Assembly: GCF_025698545.1 (NCBI RefSeq)
Contig: NC_068569.1
Coordinates: 5,022,001-5,086,000, forward strand
Direction of reading: 5' to 3'
DNA: 64,000 nucleotides
Source of the DNA: Gossypium raimondii
Lineage: Eukaryota > Streptophyta > Magnoliopsida > Malvales > Malvaceae
Made by a program: the position numbers and the translations under genes
The notes under the pieces: model-generated
The model's input: only the letters and a program-made list of their open reading frames with translations
What the model was told of the DNA's origin: nothing
Databases searched by the model: none
Part shown: positions 35,776 to 47,360 of the stretch, piece after piece
Numbering within the stretch: the stretch's first letter is position 1
How the letters are laid out: each line of letters starts with the position of its first letter

Positions 35776-35994
35776 ATGAGAAATCTACTCTCAGTTTCTG
35801 CTTCCTTAGGCTTTGCTTTTGCCTCCGCTGCTTCTATCCCTCTTCCACCGTATTACTTATTTCACCCATTAATTTCCTCTCGCCTCACTTCTCCCTTGCA
35901 CGCCACGTTTCTATCGGCGGCAGCCTTCGAATGGACCCTTCTTTACCCGACCCCGCCTCCTCCCTTTCTGTCGATTCCGTCGCCGACAGTTTGA
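35776..35994 (+). other. Overlapping upstream frame resembling a transit peptide
   Basis: 72 codons starting MRNLLSVSASLGFAFASAAS. The translation is Ser/Ala/Leu-rich, has Arg residues and lacks acidic residues over its first 50 positions, as organelle transit peptides do. It ends inside the SELO coding region and is out of phase with the SELO ATG at 35931. It is therefore either an upstream ORF that would damp SELO translation, or a former transit peptide separated by an indel. No in-frame ATG exists for SELO upstream of 35931 before a stop. Confidence 0.45.
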
Positions 35995-38900
35995 AAAGTC
36001 AAAGCTTAAGGGAACAAGGTAATGATCGCATAAACAAAGAAAATAAAAACAAAAAGGTTAAATTGAGCCTTGAAGATCTCAATTGGGATCATTCCTTCGT
36101 TAGAGAGCTCCCTGGGGACCCTCAAAGCGATTCTATTCCACGTCAGGTTTAATTTCTACCTTTTCAGAATTTCTTTTCATGTTCTAGTTTTATTGTTTCT
36201 TCTTAGTTGAATGGAAATTTGTTGAAAGCATATCGTTCTGGTCCTAAATATGGAATTTTTAGGCCTTTTGTTATGTAGTCAGTGTTTGTTCGGCTAAACT
36301 ATACTATTAGTTTAAATTTCATTTTTATAAATTTAGTATACAAGAATGGAAGAAAGACAAAAATAATCTTTATGCTGTTTAAAGAGCGAGGAACGAAAAG
36401 GTTGTATCTTTGATTTGTATAATTTGAGATGGACATTTAAAAAAATGTTTTCTAATGAATTTGCAGGTTTTTCACGCATGTTATACGAAAGTTTTACCAT
36501 CGGCTGAAGTAGAGAATCCGGAGCTTGTCGCTTGGTCAGACTCCGTGGCTGGCTTGCTTGATTTGGATTCTCATGAGTAAGTATTGCCTTGCACTGTACT
36601 CGTCCTTCAAAAAATACTAGCAAATGAATGGTGATGGGTATCTAAGTAATCTGTATTTAGACATTTTATACGTATTAGATTTAGTTTCTGAAATGCTAAT
36701 CGAAATTACCCTAGTTGAAATGATTCTCGGTAGGAAAACCATGCTAGCATTTGCATCCCTGTTTACTTCTCACTTTTTTTATTTGTTATTGTTGTTGTTA
36801 TTATGAGCTTGCATATGGGACCTTGGATTGACTTTGGTATAGTACTTGAGTACTATTAAAACTGTGAGATGTGATTTTTATTTCAAAATTTGGATATGCC
36901 ATAAAACATTTTGTTTGTTTATGTTTGGGTATCCTTGGAATGTTTAATTTTCAGCATCTGATTGAAAAAATAGAAGAAAGGGGAGGGTGGAGGGAACATA
37001 TACAGATTTGAAGCTACTGATGATTATATGCCATTTTGATTTACCAAGATGTTTCTTAAGGTTTGCTTATGTATTGGATGACTTCTTATATCTTGCTATA
37101 TTTGTTAGTCTTGAATCTTGTAATGGAAGAGTTTGCAAGTCAGTTGGATCAATTATCATATATGATAAAATACATCATCTTAAAGAGAGGGAGAGGATTG
37201 GTAATGCCTATATAGATAGGATTATGAAAAATAAGACGAGGGCATTTTGTTATGCATGCACCAAAATAAGAAAAAAACAGTATCACGTACCTATCAACTT
37301 TGCCTTGTTATACCAAATAAAAAGGAAAAACTCATAGGATTAATTCATTGCCACAGTATTGAGAAATTTGTCTTTCATGCCTTGGCTTTGATTGTTATTG
37401 ACTGCTGTTTTCTGTATCCCCTTGTATTGCATTGTGTTGTCCAAGTGATTAACCTTACAGCTCTTCACTGGAATTGCAGATTCGACAGACCAGATTTTCC
37501 GCTGAAATTTTCTGGGGCTTCTCCTTTGACAGGAGCGTAAGTGTTTGTCTCTAGAACTTTTTACAAATTACTATCATTTTCTTTCTTATTCATTCTCCTC
37601 TTGATCTTAGTTGATTTTCTCTCTGACAGGGTGCCATATGCACAATGCTATGGAGGACATCAGTTTGGCACATGGGCTGGCCAACTGGGTGATGGCCGTG
37701 CTATTACTCTTGGGGAGATTCTGAATTCTAAGTCCGAAAGGTGGGAATTGCAGCTTAAAGGGGCTGGGAAGACTCCATATAGTCGATTTGCGGACGGGCT
37801 TGCAGTTTTACGAAGTAGTATCCGTGAATTTCTTTGCAGTGAAGCAATGCATTTTCTAGGAATCCCAACTACTCGTGCTCTCTGTCTTGTCACCACTGGA
37901 AAATTAGTAACTCGAGACATGTTTTATGAGTATGTTCATTGTTTTTTTTTTTAATTAAGATAACCATGGGCTAACTAGACATTTCCTGCATAAAATGTAT
38001 AACCTTTTGGGGTGTATTTTTAGTTATAATTGTTTATATCTTCTACTGCAGTGGTAATCCAAAGGAAGAGCCTGGTGCAATTGTTTGCAGAGTTGCACAG
38101 TCTTTTCTGCGGTTTGGTTCATTCCAAATACATGCTTCTAAGGGAGAAGAGGACCTTGGTATTGTATCTACTTTGGCAGACTATGCCATCAGACATCACT
38201 TCCCTCGTATTGAGAACATTAGTAAAAGTGAGACCTTGTCTTTTAGCACTGGTGACAATGGCCAATCGGTTGTGGATTTGACTTCAAACAAGTATGCAGG
38301 TAAATATAAGGATTTGTTATCATATGTGGTATTAAGGGTAAATGTTGAGCAATAGAGTTGTTTTGGCAAGATTAGAGTGGATAGATGAAGAATCAGATTG
38401 TGAATTGAGTAGGTTTCATTTATCTGCTCTTACTCTTTTACTTCTGGATTTCTTTTTTATTTCGCTAGTGGCCCTTAGCACACAATTTTATATTACTTTT
38501 GATGTAAGCTTTGTGACATTCAGAAACGGTAGGGATATTCCTAAATTTCCTTTATATAGAATACAGTGGCCAAACCAGGATTCTTGGAGAATACCTGGCT
38601 TGTTGCATAGTGCACGGTTTTGGGTCAATGAGGAAGCTTAGGTTTAGTTTGGAAGCAGGAACCTGATAAGAATTGACTTTCTTTACATAAACCCATCCAT
38701 GCAGGACATGAGAGCTTCCCTGCAAATCCTTTATGCAAATTTTGAATTTGTTTACTAATTATCATTATTATTGTCAATCACGGCAGGTAGTTGTCTTGAG
38801 TATTGCCTTGAGCATGTTTGTCTGTAAGCTAGGATTTGTTGATTTTGTGGTAATAGTTCTAGTTTTCACTTCTTTTTTGTTTATATCCAGCATGGGTAGT

Positions 38901-40238
38901 GGAGATTGCTGAGCGCGCTGCTTCTTTGGTTGCGAGATGGCAGGGAGTTGGCTTTACTCATGGTGTGCTAAATACTGATAATATGAGCATTTTAGGTCTC
39001 ACTATTGATTATGGTCCTTTCGGATTTCTGGATGCTTTTGATCCAAGTTACACACCAAATACTACAGATCTTCCTGGGAGAAGATACTGTTTTGCAAATC
39101 AACCTGATATTTGCTCGTGGAATATTACACAATTTGCCTCGACTTTGATGGCTGCGCACCTCATAAGTGATAAAGAAGCCAGTTATGCCGTGGAAAGGTA
39201 TGTCTGGTTTGAGTTCTCTTTCACTGTAATAGTAAAGTTTTCCATGGTAGACCATTAATACATTGTTTTGCTGCAGGTATGGGACAAAATTTATGGACGA
39301 ATATCAAGCTATAATTATGCAAAAGCTTGGCCTCCAAAAGTACAATAAACAGCTTGTCAACAAACTTCTTAATAATTTGGCTGTCGATAAAGTGGATTAC
39401 ACAAACTTCTTTCGTTCACTTTCCAATATCAAAGCAGATCCTGGCATTCCAGAAGGTGAGTTGTTAGTGCCACTGAAGGCTGTTCTACTGGATATTGGCA
39501 AGGAACGCAAGGAGGCATGGGCCAGTTGGGTACAGTCCTATATACAAGAGGTACAATATGTTCCTGGTCATGAATGTGTACTCACCAATGATTATGTGCA
39601 TGTCAGTAGTTATGTTAATTTTTATTTATTAATTTCCTTCATTGTTGGCTGAAAATAAATCATAGCCAAATACCCATGGTGACCTTATAAACCTACTTGC
39701 GGCAGTTAAAGAAAAGACCAGCTTTCCTACATATGTTTCCATTTCATAAATATGTATGTATAACTATTTATTTCTTTGGTGTTTTTCTCTATGCATCAAA
39801 CTGAAGTAGTTTGCCTCCAACTCCTAGGTGTAGCAAATACTTAGCTTTGTATAATGTCCCATTAACAGTTTATAATTATGATATTTGACAAGGAAACAAT
39901 GATTTTCTGTGTGCGTTCCTCATCTTCTAAATTGTTGGTATCAACTGCTGTAATCTCACAAAATCTCTTTTGTCTTTATGCAGCTTGTTGCCAGTGGCAT
40001 CTCGGATGAGGAGAGGAAAGCCTCAATGGACTTGGTGAATCCTAAATATGTGCTGAGGAACTACCTATGCCAGAGTGCGATTGATGCAGCCGAAATTGGT
40101 GATTTTGGAGAGGTCCGAAGGCTGCTTAAAGTAATGGAGAGGCCGTATGATGAGCAACCAGGAATGGAAAAATACGCTCGCTTGCCACCAGCATGGGCTT
40201 ATCGGCCGGGTGTGTGTATGCTATCTTGTTCGTCTTGA
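35931..40238 (+). CDS. SELO: SELO, protein adenylyltransferase (selenoprotein-O family)
   Basis: Pseudokinase-fold enzyme that transfers AMP from ATP to Ser/Thr/Tyr of target proteins, linked to redox control. Exons: 35931-36146, 36467-36576, 37480-37536, 37630-37929, 38052-38299, 38891-39197, 39277-39550 and 39984-40238; all phases close, giving 588 aa. Motifs: [15 protein letters not shown] near 50; [21 protein letters not shown] near 130-150; [17 protein letters not shown] near 163-180; [28 protein letters not shown] and [13 protein letters not shown] near 335-360, the metal- and nucleotide-binding part. The C-terminus is [11 protein letters not shown]: Cys stands where animal homologues carry selenocysteine. 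Family members are mitochondrial or plastidial, yet no in-frame transit peptide precedes the chosen ATG (see the entry at 35776). A MULE ends 268 bp upstream. Confidence 0.95.
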
Positions 40239-43200
40239 GTTTACTGAATGACTGTTATACAAACCTTACAAATACCCATAAAGAAAAACCATTGTAGATA
40301 AGAGCGGAAAAGATTTTTTGTTCCCCTTTTAATTCTACGACAAAGTGTAGTAGCGTTTTATTTTTATTTTTTATTTACCTTTGTTGCATCATTCATTGAT
40401 GAGAGCTTTTACATGACTATTCATGTTTTTATAATCATCTATTTTCCCGTTTGTTGTAATAGGATGATACAGTAGAGAAATGAAATAATAGGCATGAAAT
40501 GACTTATGATGATGATGAAAGGAGATTCGGCGTTGCAGTTCATGTAGTGGGAATCAGAAATTGTGTTCTAAATGAGTTGTAATTATAGAGATGACTTATA
40601 AGAGATGTTTTGCTTGTAGCATCTTTGATCATATATCCTGTCTGCAGTTCGTCCATAATTCTTTAGCAATGGTCTCATTTTAGTAGGTATCAAACAAATC
40701 AAGCGATAGACCGTCATATTCGTTTCTTCTGCTCTAGGAATATCTTCAATGTTGACGGTAGGAAATACTTGCTTTTCTGCCAAGCTGCCCCACTTTCATG
40801 TGATGTAGCAGTCACCGTAAAAATGAAAAAGAAATGCTACTTTAAAATTGCCAGTGCGAAATTTGAGTATTATTTGCACTGTATGAAACCACTAAATTTA
40901 AGGTGAGGAATGAAGCCTAATTCTTATTTGCGTTGGTATTGATGAACGGAAAATGCTTAACGATAGAATGGAACAAGTACAAAAGGAAAAAAAAAAGAAG
41001 CCCAAAACCGATGGAGGAGAAGCCAAGCCAACATCATGATTTCGGCCAATATGAACTCGCATCTAGTGCGTTGACTCTAGGAAACCAATGTCGCCCATCC
41101 TATGGAAAGGAAGGGAAGCAAGTGGCGCCCAACCTCGAATCCAAGGTTTTCTTTTTTTGGAGTCCGAAATTAGATTATAAGTTTTTTAAAAATTATAGCA
41201 TAATTTTATTATTTATCAATTTATGATTTCATATTTTTTAAGGTTAAACAATTTCCATTTTCATTTTTTAGATTAAAATATAATTTTATCATATTAATTT
41301 AAAATTTCATTACTTATAAGGAAGCTAAATTGCAGAATTTTCATTTATTGGGCCAAGCCCCCCGTAGGCCCAATGCCCCTAAATTCGCCCCTGTGGCGCC
41401 AGACGACCAAATCATGCCAGAAACTAGAAAAGCCCATCCATGAACCTTAACAAAAATGTGGAGCGTCATCAAACAACCGACCGAAGGGAGTCACAAGCCT
41501 ACCTTCGCAAGGGAACCCAATCAACCGCTACTTGATGACCGGAGGCTGAAGAAAAGGAAGTGTGGACAGGTCCGAGTTTTATTCATTCGAAAGCATGGAG
41601 TAAGGAAATAATTTGCAAAGACGAGAGAGAAAAGTAAACTGAGGAGGGCTGAGCAGACACCGGCTTGAGTATTATTTATAAGAACATAAAGATTCGATAC
41701 TATTATCCAAATTAATATAATTATTCAAATGACTATCTTTTTGATTAAATTTTTTATTAAATAATCAAGAGACATAATTTGGGTCTAGGGTTTCCTTTTT
41801 GTAATGGACTTGGGCCTCTTCTTTGCTGCTATGAATGAAGTGACTTATGGAAGGAAAACGTATAGAAACATAAGGTTAAAATACGCCCTAAGTCATTGTA
41901 TTCTTTATGCATTTGAAATTTAGTCTCATCACTTTCATTTATAAGAATTTAGTCCTTTTCCTTTCAGATTTCAAATTTTAGATTAATTGTTAAAATTATT
42001 CTATTAATTTGTTAATGTAACATTTTGAAATTAAAAAAAAAATCATTTTGTAGCATTGTAACAAAAAAAAATGCACTGTAATGAAATTAAATTTAACAAA
42101 AGAAAATTTACATTGTTAACAATTAGACTTACATTTTTAAATTTGAAAGATAGAAGGATTAAATTCCTTGGAATAAAAGTAGGACAGAATTCTAAATGTA
42201 CATAAAGTGAAGGGACTTTTAGCACATTTTAACCAAAGCATCGAGTAAACTAAGGTTATGCTGCTACAGGTGCTACGGCCTACGAAAGCAACTTAAAGCT
42301 GAGCTCATCTTCCTTCACTACCAGCACCTGCAGCAAGGAACTCATCGTCCTCCAAAAACCTCGCTGCATCACCATGGAAATCCGACCAGTTACGAGAAAA
42401 AAATATCATGTGTCTTCTGCAAAGTACACATATTAAGTTAATCTATAATGATGGGTGGAAAAAATCTTGTTACGAATGACTAGAGATAAGATATATAATC
42501 CTTAATTAAACATTACACCCCTTCTTACAAAATTATCTTGAAAAGTTTTAAGGCGAAAAAAATGTTTATACCTTCCATTTGTGTCTTCTGAACTGCTTAC
42601 AATCGATCATCACAAGAAACAAAAATAATTTTCATTTAAAAAAACAGTTTGAAGCATATGAATTGCCTATAGACCCTAATTCTAACTCATGCTATTCTGA
42701 GATATAGGTAGATCAAAACGTATGTACTTACGAGTCACAGTTTTGAATTCGACTAATCATCGAAACTATTTTGAATGCTTTCAAGAAAAGAATCACAAGG
42801 TTAGCTAGCTTTAGGAAAACCAAATTCCAATTTGCTTCTTCTCATCATTTCATATTTACATACTTGTATAATTTATGGTTGAATGCATTATAAAACATAA
42901 AGAATCATATATAACAAGATATCCATTCTCTTGTAAAAACTTTGCACATATTCCAATTCCTGAGATGGCGACCATCACTAACATGAAGAGTGTTCTTTTA
43001 ATAGCCAATCTATTAAAGGAAAACTTTTGCAGAATCATCAAAGCAAAATCATTGCTTTTAAAATCACAGCTTTTCATGAGTTTAGATGTCACTTCTTCAC
43101 TGCAAGTTGAGTTGTGAGCCATATTTGACAGGCTCTCATTAGCTTGGAGTGAAGGTATTGCAAAGTACTACTCTAAATTAATAATTTGCAAGCGGTTTGT

Positions 43201-43716
43201 ATGCTTAACAGTAGTGATGAGGATGATAATAGCATTGCTTTAATACGCAACATCAGGGAGTTACGAGATCGTCAATGCGACATCAACATTGAGAATGTTT
43301 ACAAGGGATTTATGCTTCCTTTGTGAAGCACTATGATTGTTCTGGCATTACATGTGAGCGTTTGTGCTTAGAAATTATGCCAAGGCTTTAGCCTTTTTCT
43401 TTTATAAAAGAAAAATGAAATCACAACTTTCATTAATTATTTTTAATCTTTGGATTTATTGTCTTTACAAAAATTATATTTATTATTGTTGAAATAGAAA
43501 ATAATTAAAAACAAGATAATAGTAATTAATTTATATGGGATAAAGTGAAGAAATGGATGAAAGAGAAAAACGTCATGGAACATTCCACTTGTATAATGTT
43601 ACTTTTTTTTTGGAATAAAGTTTTGAAGTATTCCACTTAGGGCTAGTTATTTGTTGCTTTTGAAAAGTGATACAAAGAAATGTTTTGTTTGAGATTTAAA
43701 TATTTAATATGGTTAT
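40239..43716. other. SELO 3' flank and gene-poor DNA
   Basis: The SELO 3' UTR probably reaches about 40450. The open frames at 40583-40783 (-), 40933-41226 (+) and 42856-43122 (both strands) show no family motif. The text at 41330-41400 (GGGCCAAGCCCCCCGTAGGC and similar) looks like a transposon fragment. A short coding-like fragment is noted separately at 42305. Confidence 0.45.
42305..42399 (-). pseudogene. Short coding-like terminal fragment, unrecognised
   Basis: The minus strand reads RNWSDFHGDAARFLEDDEF then LAAGAGSEGR and a stop. The composition and lack of repeats look protein-coding, like a last exon, but I cannot name the family and see no partner exons. It may be a captured or relic exon. 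Confidence 0.3.
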
Positions 43717-45766
43717 TGTAATATCTCTATACTCCTTGAGTCAGAGAAATGTAAGGGTCAATATGTTAGAAATTGAAAAAGGTAATAAAGTAGAAATTAT
43801 TAGTCTTAGTTGACGGTAAAAGAAGATGCTGAAAGTAATTGAAAAGGCTCGTATATTATGAGAAATAAATCTAGGGTGTTGACTAAATTGTAAGAGAGTA
43901 AAAAGTGTTAGGGTAAAAGTGAGAAAATTAAAAGTTAGAATGATTAGATTGAATTGAAGGGAAAAAAAAGGAGAGGCTAGAGGTGAAATTTTACCAAAAG
44001 AAAATATGACTCACGAATAGTATTGTAGAGAAAATTGAGAGACTAAATGTTCAATTTAGATATGACATGAATAATGATTAAGGACTAAATTATATTAAAT
44101 TATGATTGGTTGGAATAATTTAGAACAATTTTATTTTCCTTAATTCTTAAGTTGATAAAAAGATGAAAGCAAAAAAAATGGTTATCATCATTTTTGTGTC
44201 ATCCCTCCAGGAAGAAAGAAACAAAAAACTTTGCAAACCTTACATTTTAGTCCTTATTCACCATTTCCAAGCTTTCCAAGTTTAATTCCTCTTATCTCTT
44301 TCATGAATATCTACTAAAATCAATAGATAAGCCTAGTAGTTATCTTAGTTTTATGAGAAGGACATCCATAGTTGCCTTGGAGGAGTGAGAAAATAAGAAT
44401 TAGAGTTTGATTACAAGAGGTCAAGGTAAGCATGGTTAGTTTTACATGGATTCCATGTTAGTTTTATTTAAAGATTATAAATATGGTGTTTGATTATAAT
44501 TCGATAAATAAATCTTGTATGTTTTGATATGGAAATGAAGAAAAGAGAAGAGAAGTGATCATTAAGAGAAGAATAAGAAAGCTTAATCACAAGTCTTTGG
44601 ACGTACTACTAGAATTTTACTTAGTTTAAATCATTTTAATTAGCAAGTTTAATTAGATGTATAAATGTTTACATGATTTTTAATTATTAATTATTATGGT
44701 ATGCATAAATAAGAAGTTGATTAAGAATGATGGAATTAATTATTTAATTCCATTTATTAAGTGATTTGTTAAAGTGAAATGAAAGAATAGTGAGAAAAGG
44801 ATTAAATTATAAATATATAAAAATTCATAGAAAAGGTAAATATAATGATTTAATTTATAAATGAACATATGGAATGATATGGAAATGTTATGACGGTAAT
44901 TGTTGAGTTTTGAAATAATTGGATTAAATTGAAAAGAAATTAAAAGTATATAAATTATGTTCTGAAATGTAAATGAGAAATTGATTTTGTTACATTTGTC
45001 CATCTAGACAAGATATGAATTAGTAGGATATAAATGTAATGTCATTAGGAAGCATTTAGCGCGCTCTTTGTTTTGTTATTGCACTTTGGTGCTATTATGT
45101 TTTGATTAAGCACTTTAGTGCTATTTTGTTTTGGCATTACACTTCAGTGCTACTCTATTCTGTTATTGCACTTTGATGCATCTTTGTGTTACTTTCACAT
45201 ATCCTGTACGTTTTACACAGGGCATCCGATAAATTTTAAAAGATAAAATTAAGGTTACGAATGATGTGACGCGATTAAGTGTAAGTAATTGGACGAGATT
45301 AAGTGTAAGTAATTAGAATGATAGTGAACCCAAGTATAATGAATGTTGTATAGCATAGAAATTTTATTGTAAATATGTTCTAAACTTATTTATTACAACA
45401 TTTTTTTTATTTTGTTTATCTTTAATTAATGAAAAAGTAAGTTTAATTTTTGTTGTATTTACTAAGTTTTAAGATGCTTACCGTGTTATTTTTAATGCAT
45501 AGGTAAAGACCTAAACTGAGGATTTATTGAGGATCAGTCTTTCACATATCATCCCATCTTAAGAGTTTGGAGAAGAGTATGTTATCTCCACTATGACATG
45601 TACTTAGATGAATGTTTATGTAAGTAAATAGGAAACTAATTGATTCTCGTACTTGTGTTTTATGTGTTTTGGTGAGTAAATATAAGGTATTATTTGATAT
45701 ATGAGTTATGGATAGTGTTTAGAATGATTATGGATAATTTTGGTACCGTTTGGATGTGATCGGTAT
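43717..45766 (+). mobile_element. 3'-truncated LTR relic
   Basis: Starts TGTAATATCTC, the same type of 5' end as the solo LTRs at 28772 (TGTAATGACC) and 57132 (TGTAACAGTC). It is similarly non-coding, with a tandem hairpin-like array in its second half. No matching GTTACA end or target duplication is found; the sequence passes at about 45766 into an expansin fragment. The identification and right border are therefore tentative. Confidence 0.4.
45081..45185 (+). repeat. 29-bp tandem array of small palindromes
   Basis: Four units start at 45081, 45110, 45139 and 45168, a period of exactly 29. Cores are GCACTTTGGTGC, GCACTTTAGTGC, ACACTTCAGTGC and GCACTTTGATGC; several can fold as short hairpins (for example AGCACT/AGTGCT). 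The array lies within the LTR relic. Confidence 0.7.
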
Positions 45767-45783
45767 AACCTTTATTAGGAAAA

Positions 45784-46213
45784 AACTGCGGTGCCTACTA
45801 CAAGCTCCGGTGCAACGTTGATCCTCAATGGTGCATTATTTGAACCATAACCGTGACGACCACCAACTTTTGTCCCCCTAACTATGCTTTATCTAGTGAC
45901 AATGGCGGGTGGTGCAGTCCCCTCGAGAACACTTCGATTTGGTCGAACCGGCATTCTTGCAGATTGCGGAATATCGAGCTAAAATTATTCCTGTTCTCTT
46001 CAGAAGGTGGTAAAACCCAATTCAAATCATCACGATCTTTAAGGTATGTTAAATTGTCGGCTGTCAGGTGTGAAGAAAGGAGGCATTAGGTCCACCATGG
46101 ATGGACTACAATCCTACTTCAACCTGGTGTTAATAACGAAAGTGGGAGGTGCAGGGTATATATCGTCGGTGTCCATCAAGGGTTCCAAAACAGGGTGGCT
46201 ACCTATGTCTAGA
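45784..46213 (+). pseudogene. Alpha-expansin fragment
   Basis: Coding-like translation across two frames matches the central part of alpha-expansins, cell-wall-loosening proteins. The first frame reads NCGAYYKLRCNVDPQW, then [20 protein letters not shown]. After shifts, [12 protein letters not shown] and [15 protein letters not shown] lead into [16 protein letters not shown]. The signal peptide and first third are missing, a conserved Cys of CGAC-type text is Tyr, there are stops and at least two frameshifts, and the C-terminal binding domain is absent after MSRN (46213). It is a dead, truncated piece. Confidence 0.82.
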
Positions 46214-46448
46214 AACCCGCTGTACGTGTTCTTCTCGACCACCTCATCAGGTTTCTACAGCGTCCGATCTCGGGGAACAGCTCGGAATTAACGGTGTCGT
46301 CCAATATGAGGTAGTTGTCCCACCACTCCCTGTGCATGCTGCCGTCGGCGGGGGACTTGTGGCAGTGGCAAGTGAAGAAAATGGGGATGGAAGCTTGTCG
46401 ACGGAGGTTGATGGTGGTGATTGCGTTGTTGAGAATAGGTTTTACCAT
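46209..46448 (-). pseudogene. Antisense coding-like fragment joined to the expansin piece
   Basis: The minus strand from 46448 reads [20 protein letters not shown], then [13 protein letters not shown] and [20 protein letters not shown]. It is unlike low-complexity noise and looks like the N-terminal part of a plant protein, possibly organelle-targeted. I do not recognise the family. It abuts the expansin fragment in opposite orientation; the last residues (from about 46255 down) probably belong to the junction. Confidence 0.35.
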
Positions 46449-47360
46449 GGAGGAAACTTTTTTTGCAATTTTGCCCGTGGTGGAGTTTGGTGTTAGTAAA
46501 TAGTTAGAATTTATTTTAATTAGAGGGAATAAATTAAAGAAAAAGAATTTTAATTATCTAAATTTTAAAATGAGTATGCATATAATAAATAACAGTTTTC
46601 TCCAGAAACTAGGTGAATATTGTAGCTATATTACATGTAGTTTGCTTCCTTTGATATCATCTTAATTTCAGGATCATACTTGGTAATAGCCACTGCGTAC
46701 TAATCTGTTCTTCCAAGTATGGTAGTAACTGCACCACTGCAGTTATGAAGTTTCCTATTAACATTAATTGTGATTACTGATAATAATAATATTATTTTTC
46801 TAATTTTTTATCTTTTGCATTAATGATTTACATCTGGCCAGATTTTTATTCTATATTTAGAAAATTGACAGATTGGGGGTCAAACAATAAAAGAAATTCA
46901 TTTTGACAGATATGTAGTGTGAAAATTTTGAACTTGAATATTGTTTGTTTTTTTGGAGTAAATATTGTTTATTTTACAACTGAATATATACTACCGTAAT
47001 TCATTTAGCTCTCTTTGGCTTTCTTACTATTCGTATCCTCTTTATGCAAACGTTTCCGTATGTATGCCAGCATCGTTTTCCTCGTAACGACTTACTGCTC
47101 ACCAACCTTTGCATTGTGAAATGTTTTGAGGACTCGAATTAAATAAATTATGATCATGTTGTAAGAAGCGATAGCTAAATGAACCGTGACTTTATAGCAT
47201 TTAATGATTAATGGAGCTGTAAGTAACAGACATATTTAACAGATGTCGCATTCCTCGGTTAATTTTTACTTTTGCCTTGGTGACATTTATAAACTAAAAC
47301 TCGTAATTATTTTAAAACACAAACTTTTCTTCTTTCCCTTTCTGTCTGAAATATATATAA
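46449..47360. other. Intergenic, nothing recognised
   Basis: AT-rich DNA without a convincing coding segment. The last 100 bases may serve as the promoter of the candidate gene at 47361, with a TATATATAA run at 47351-47359. Confidence 0.4.

Noticed and set aside
37541-37954. Open frame starting [11 protein letters not shown] upstream of SELO exon 4
   Set aside because: Its first residues are translated intron 3; the true exon begins at 37630 after TCTGACAG.
43200-43335. Acidic coding-like run (SSDEDDNSIALIRNIRELRD) on the plus strand
   Set aside because: Short, no splice partners or recognised family; not distinguishable from chance or a relic.
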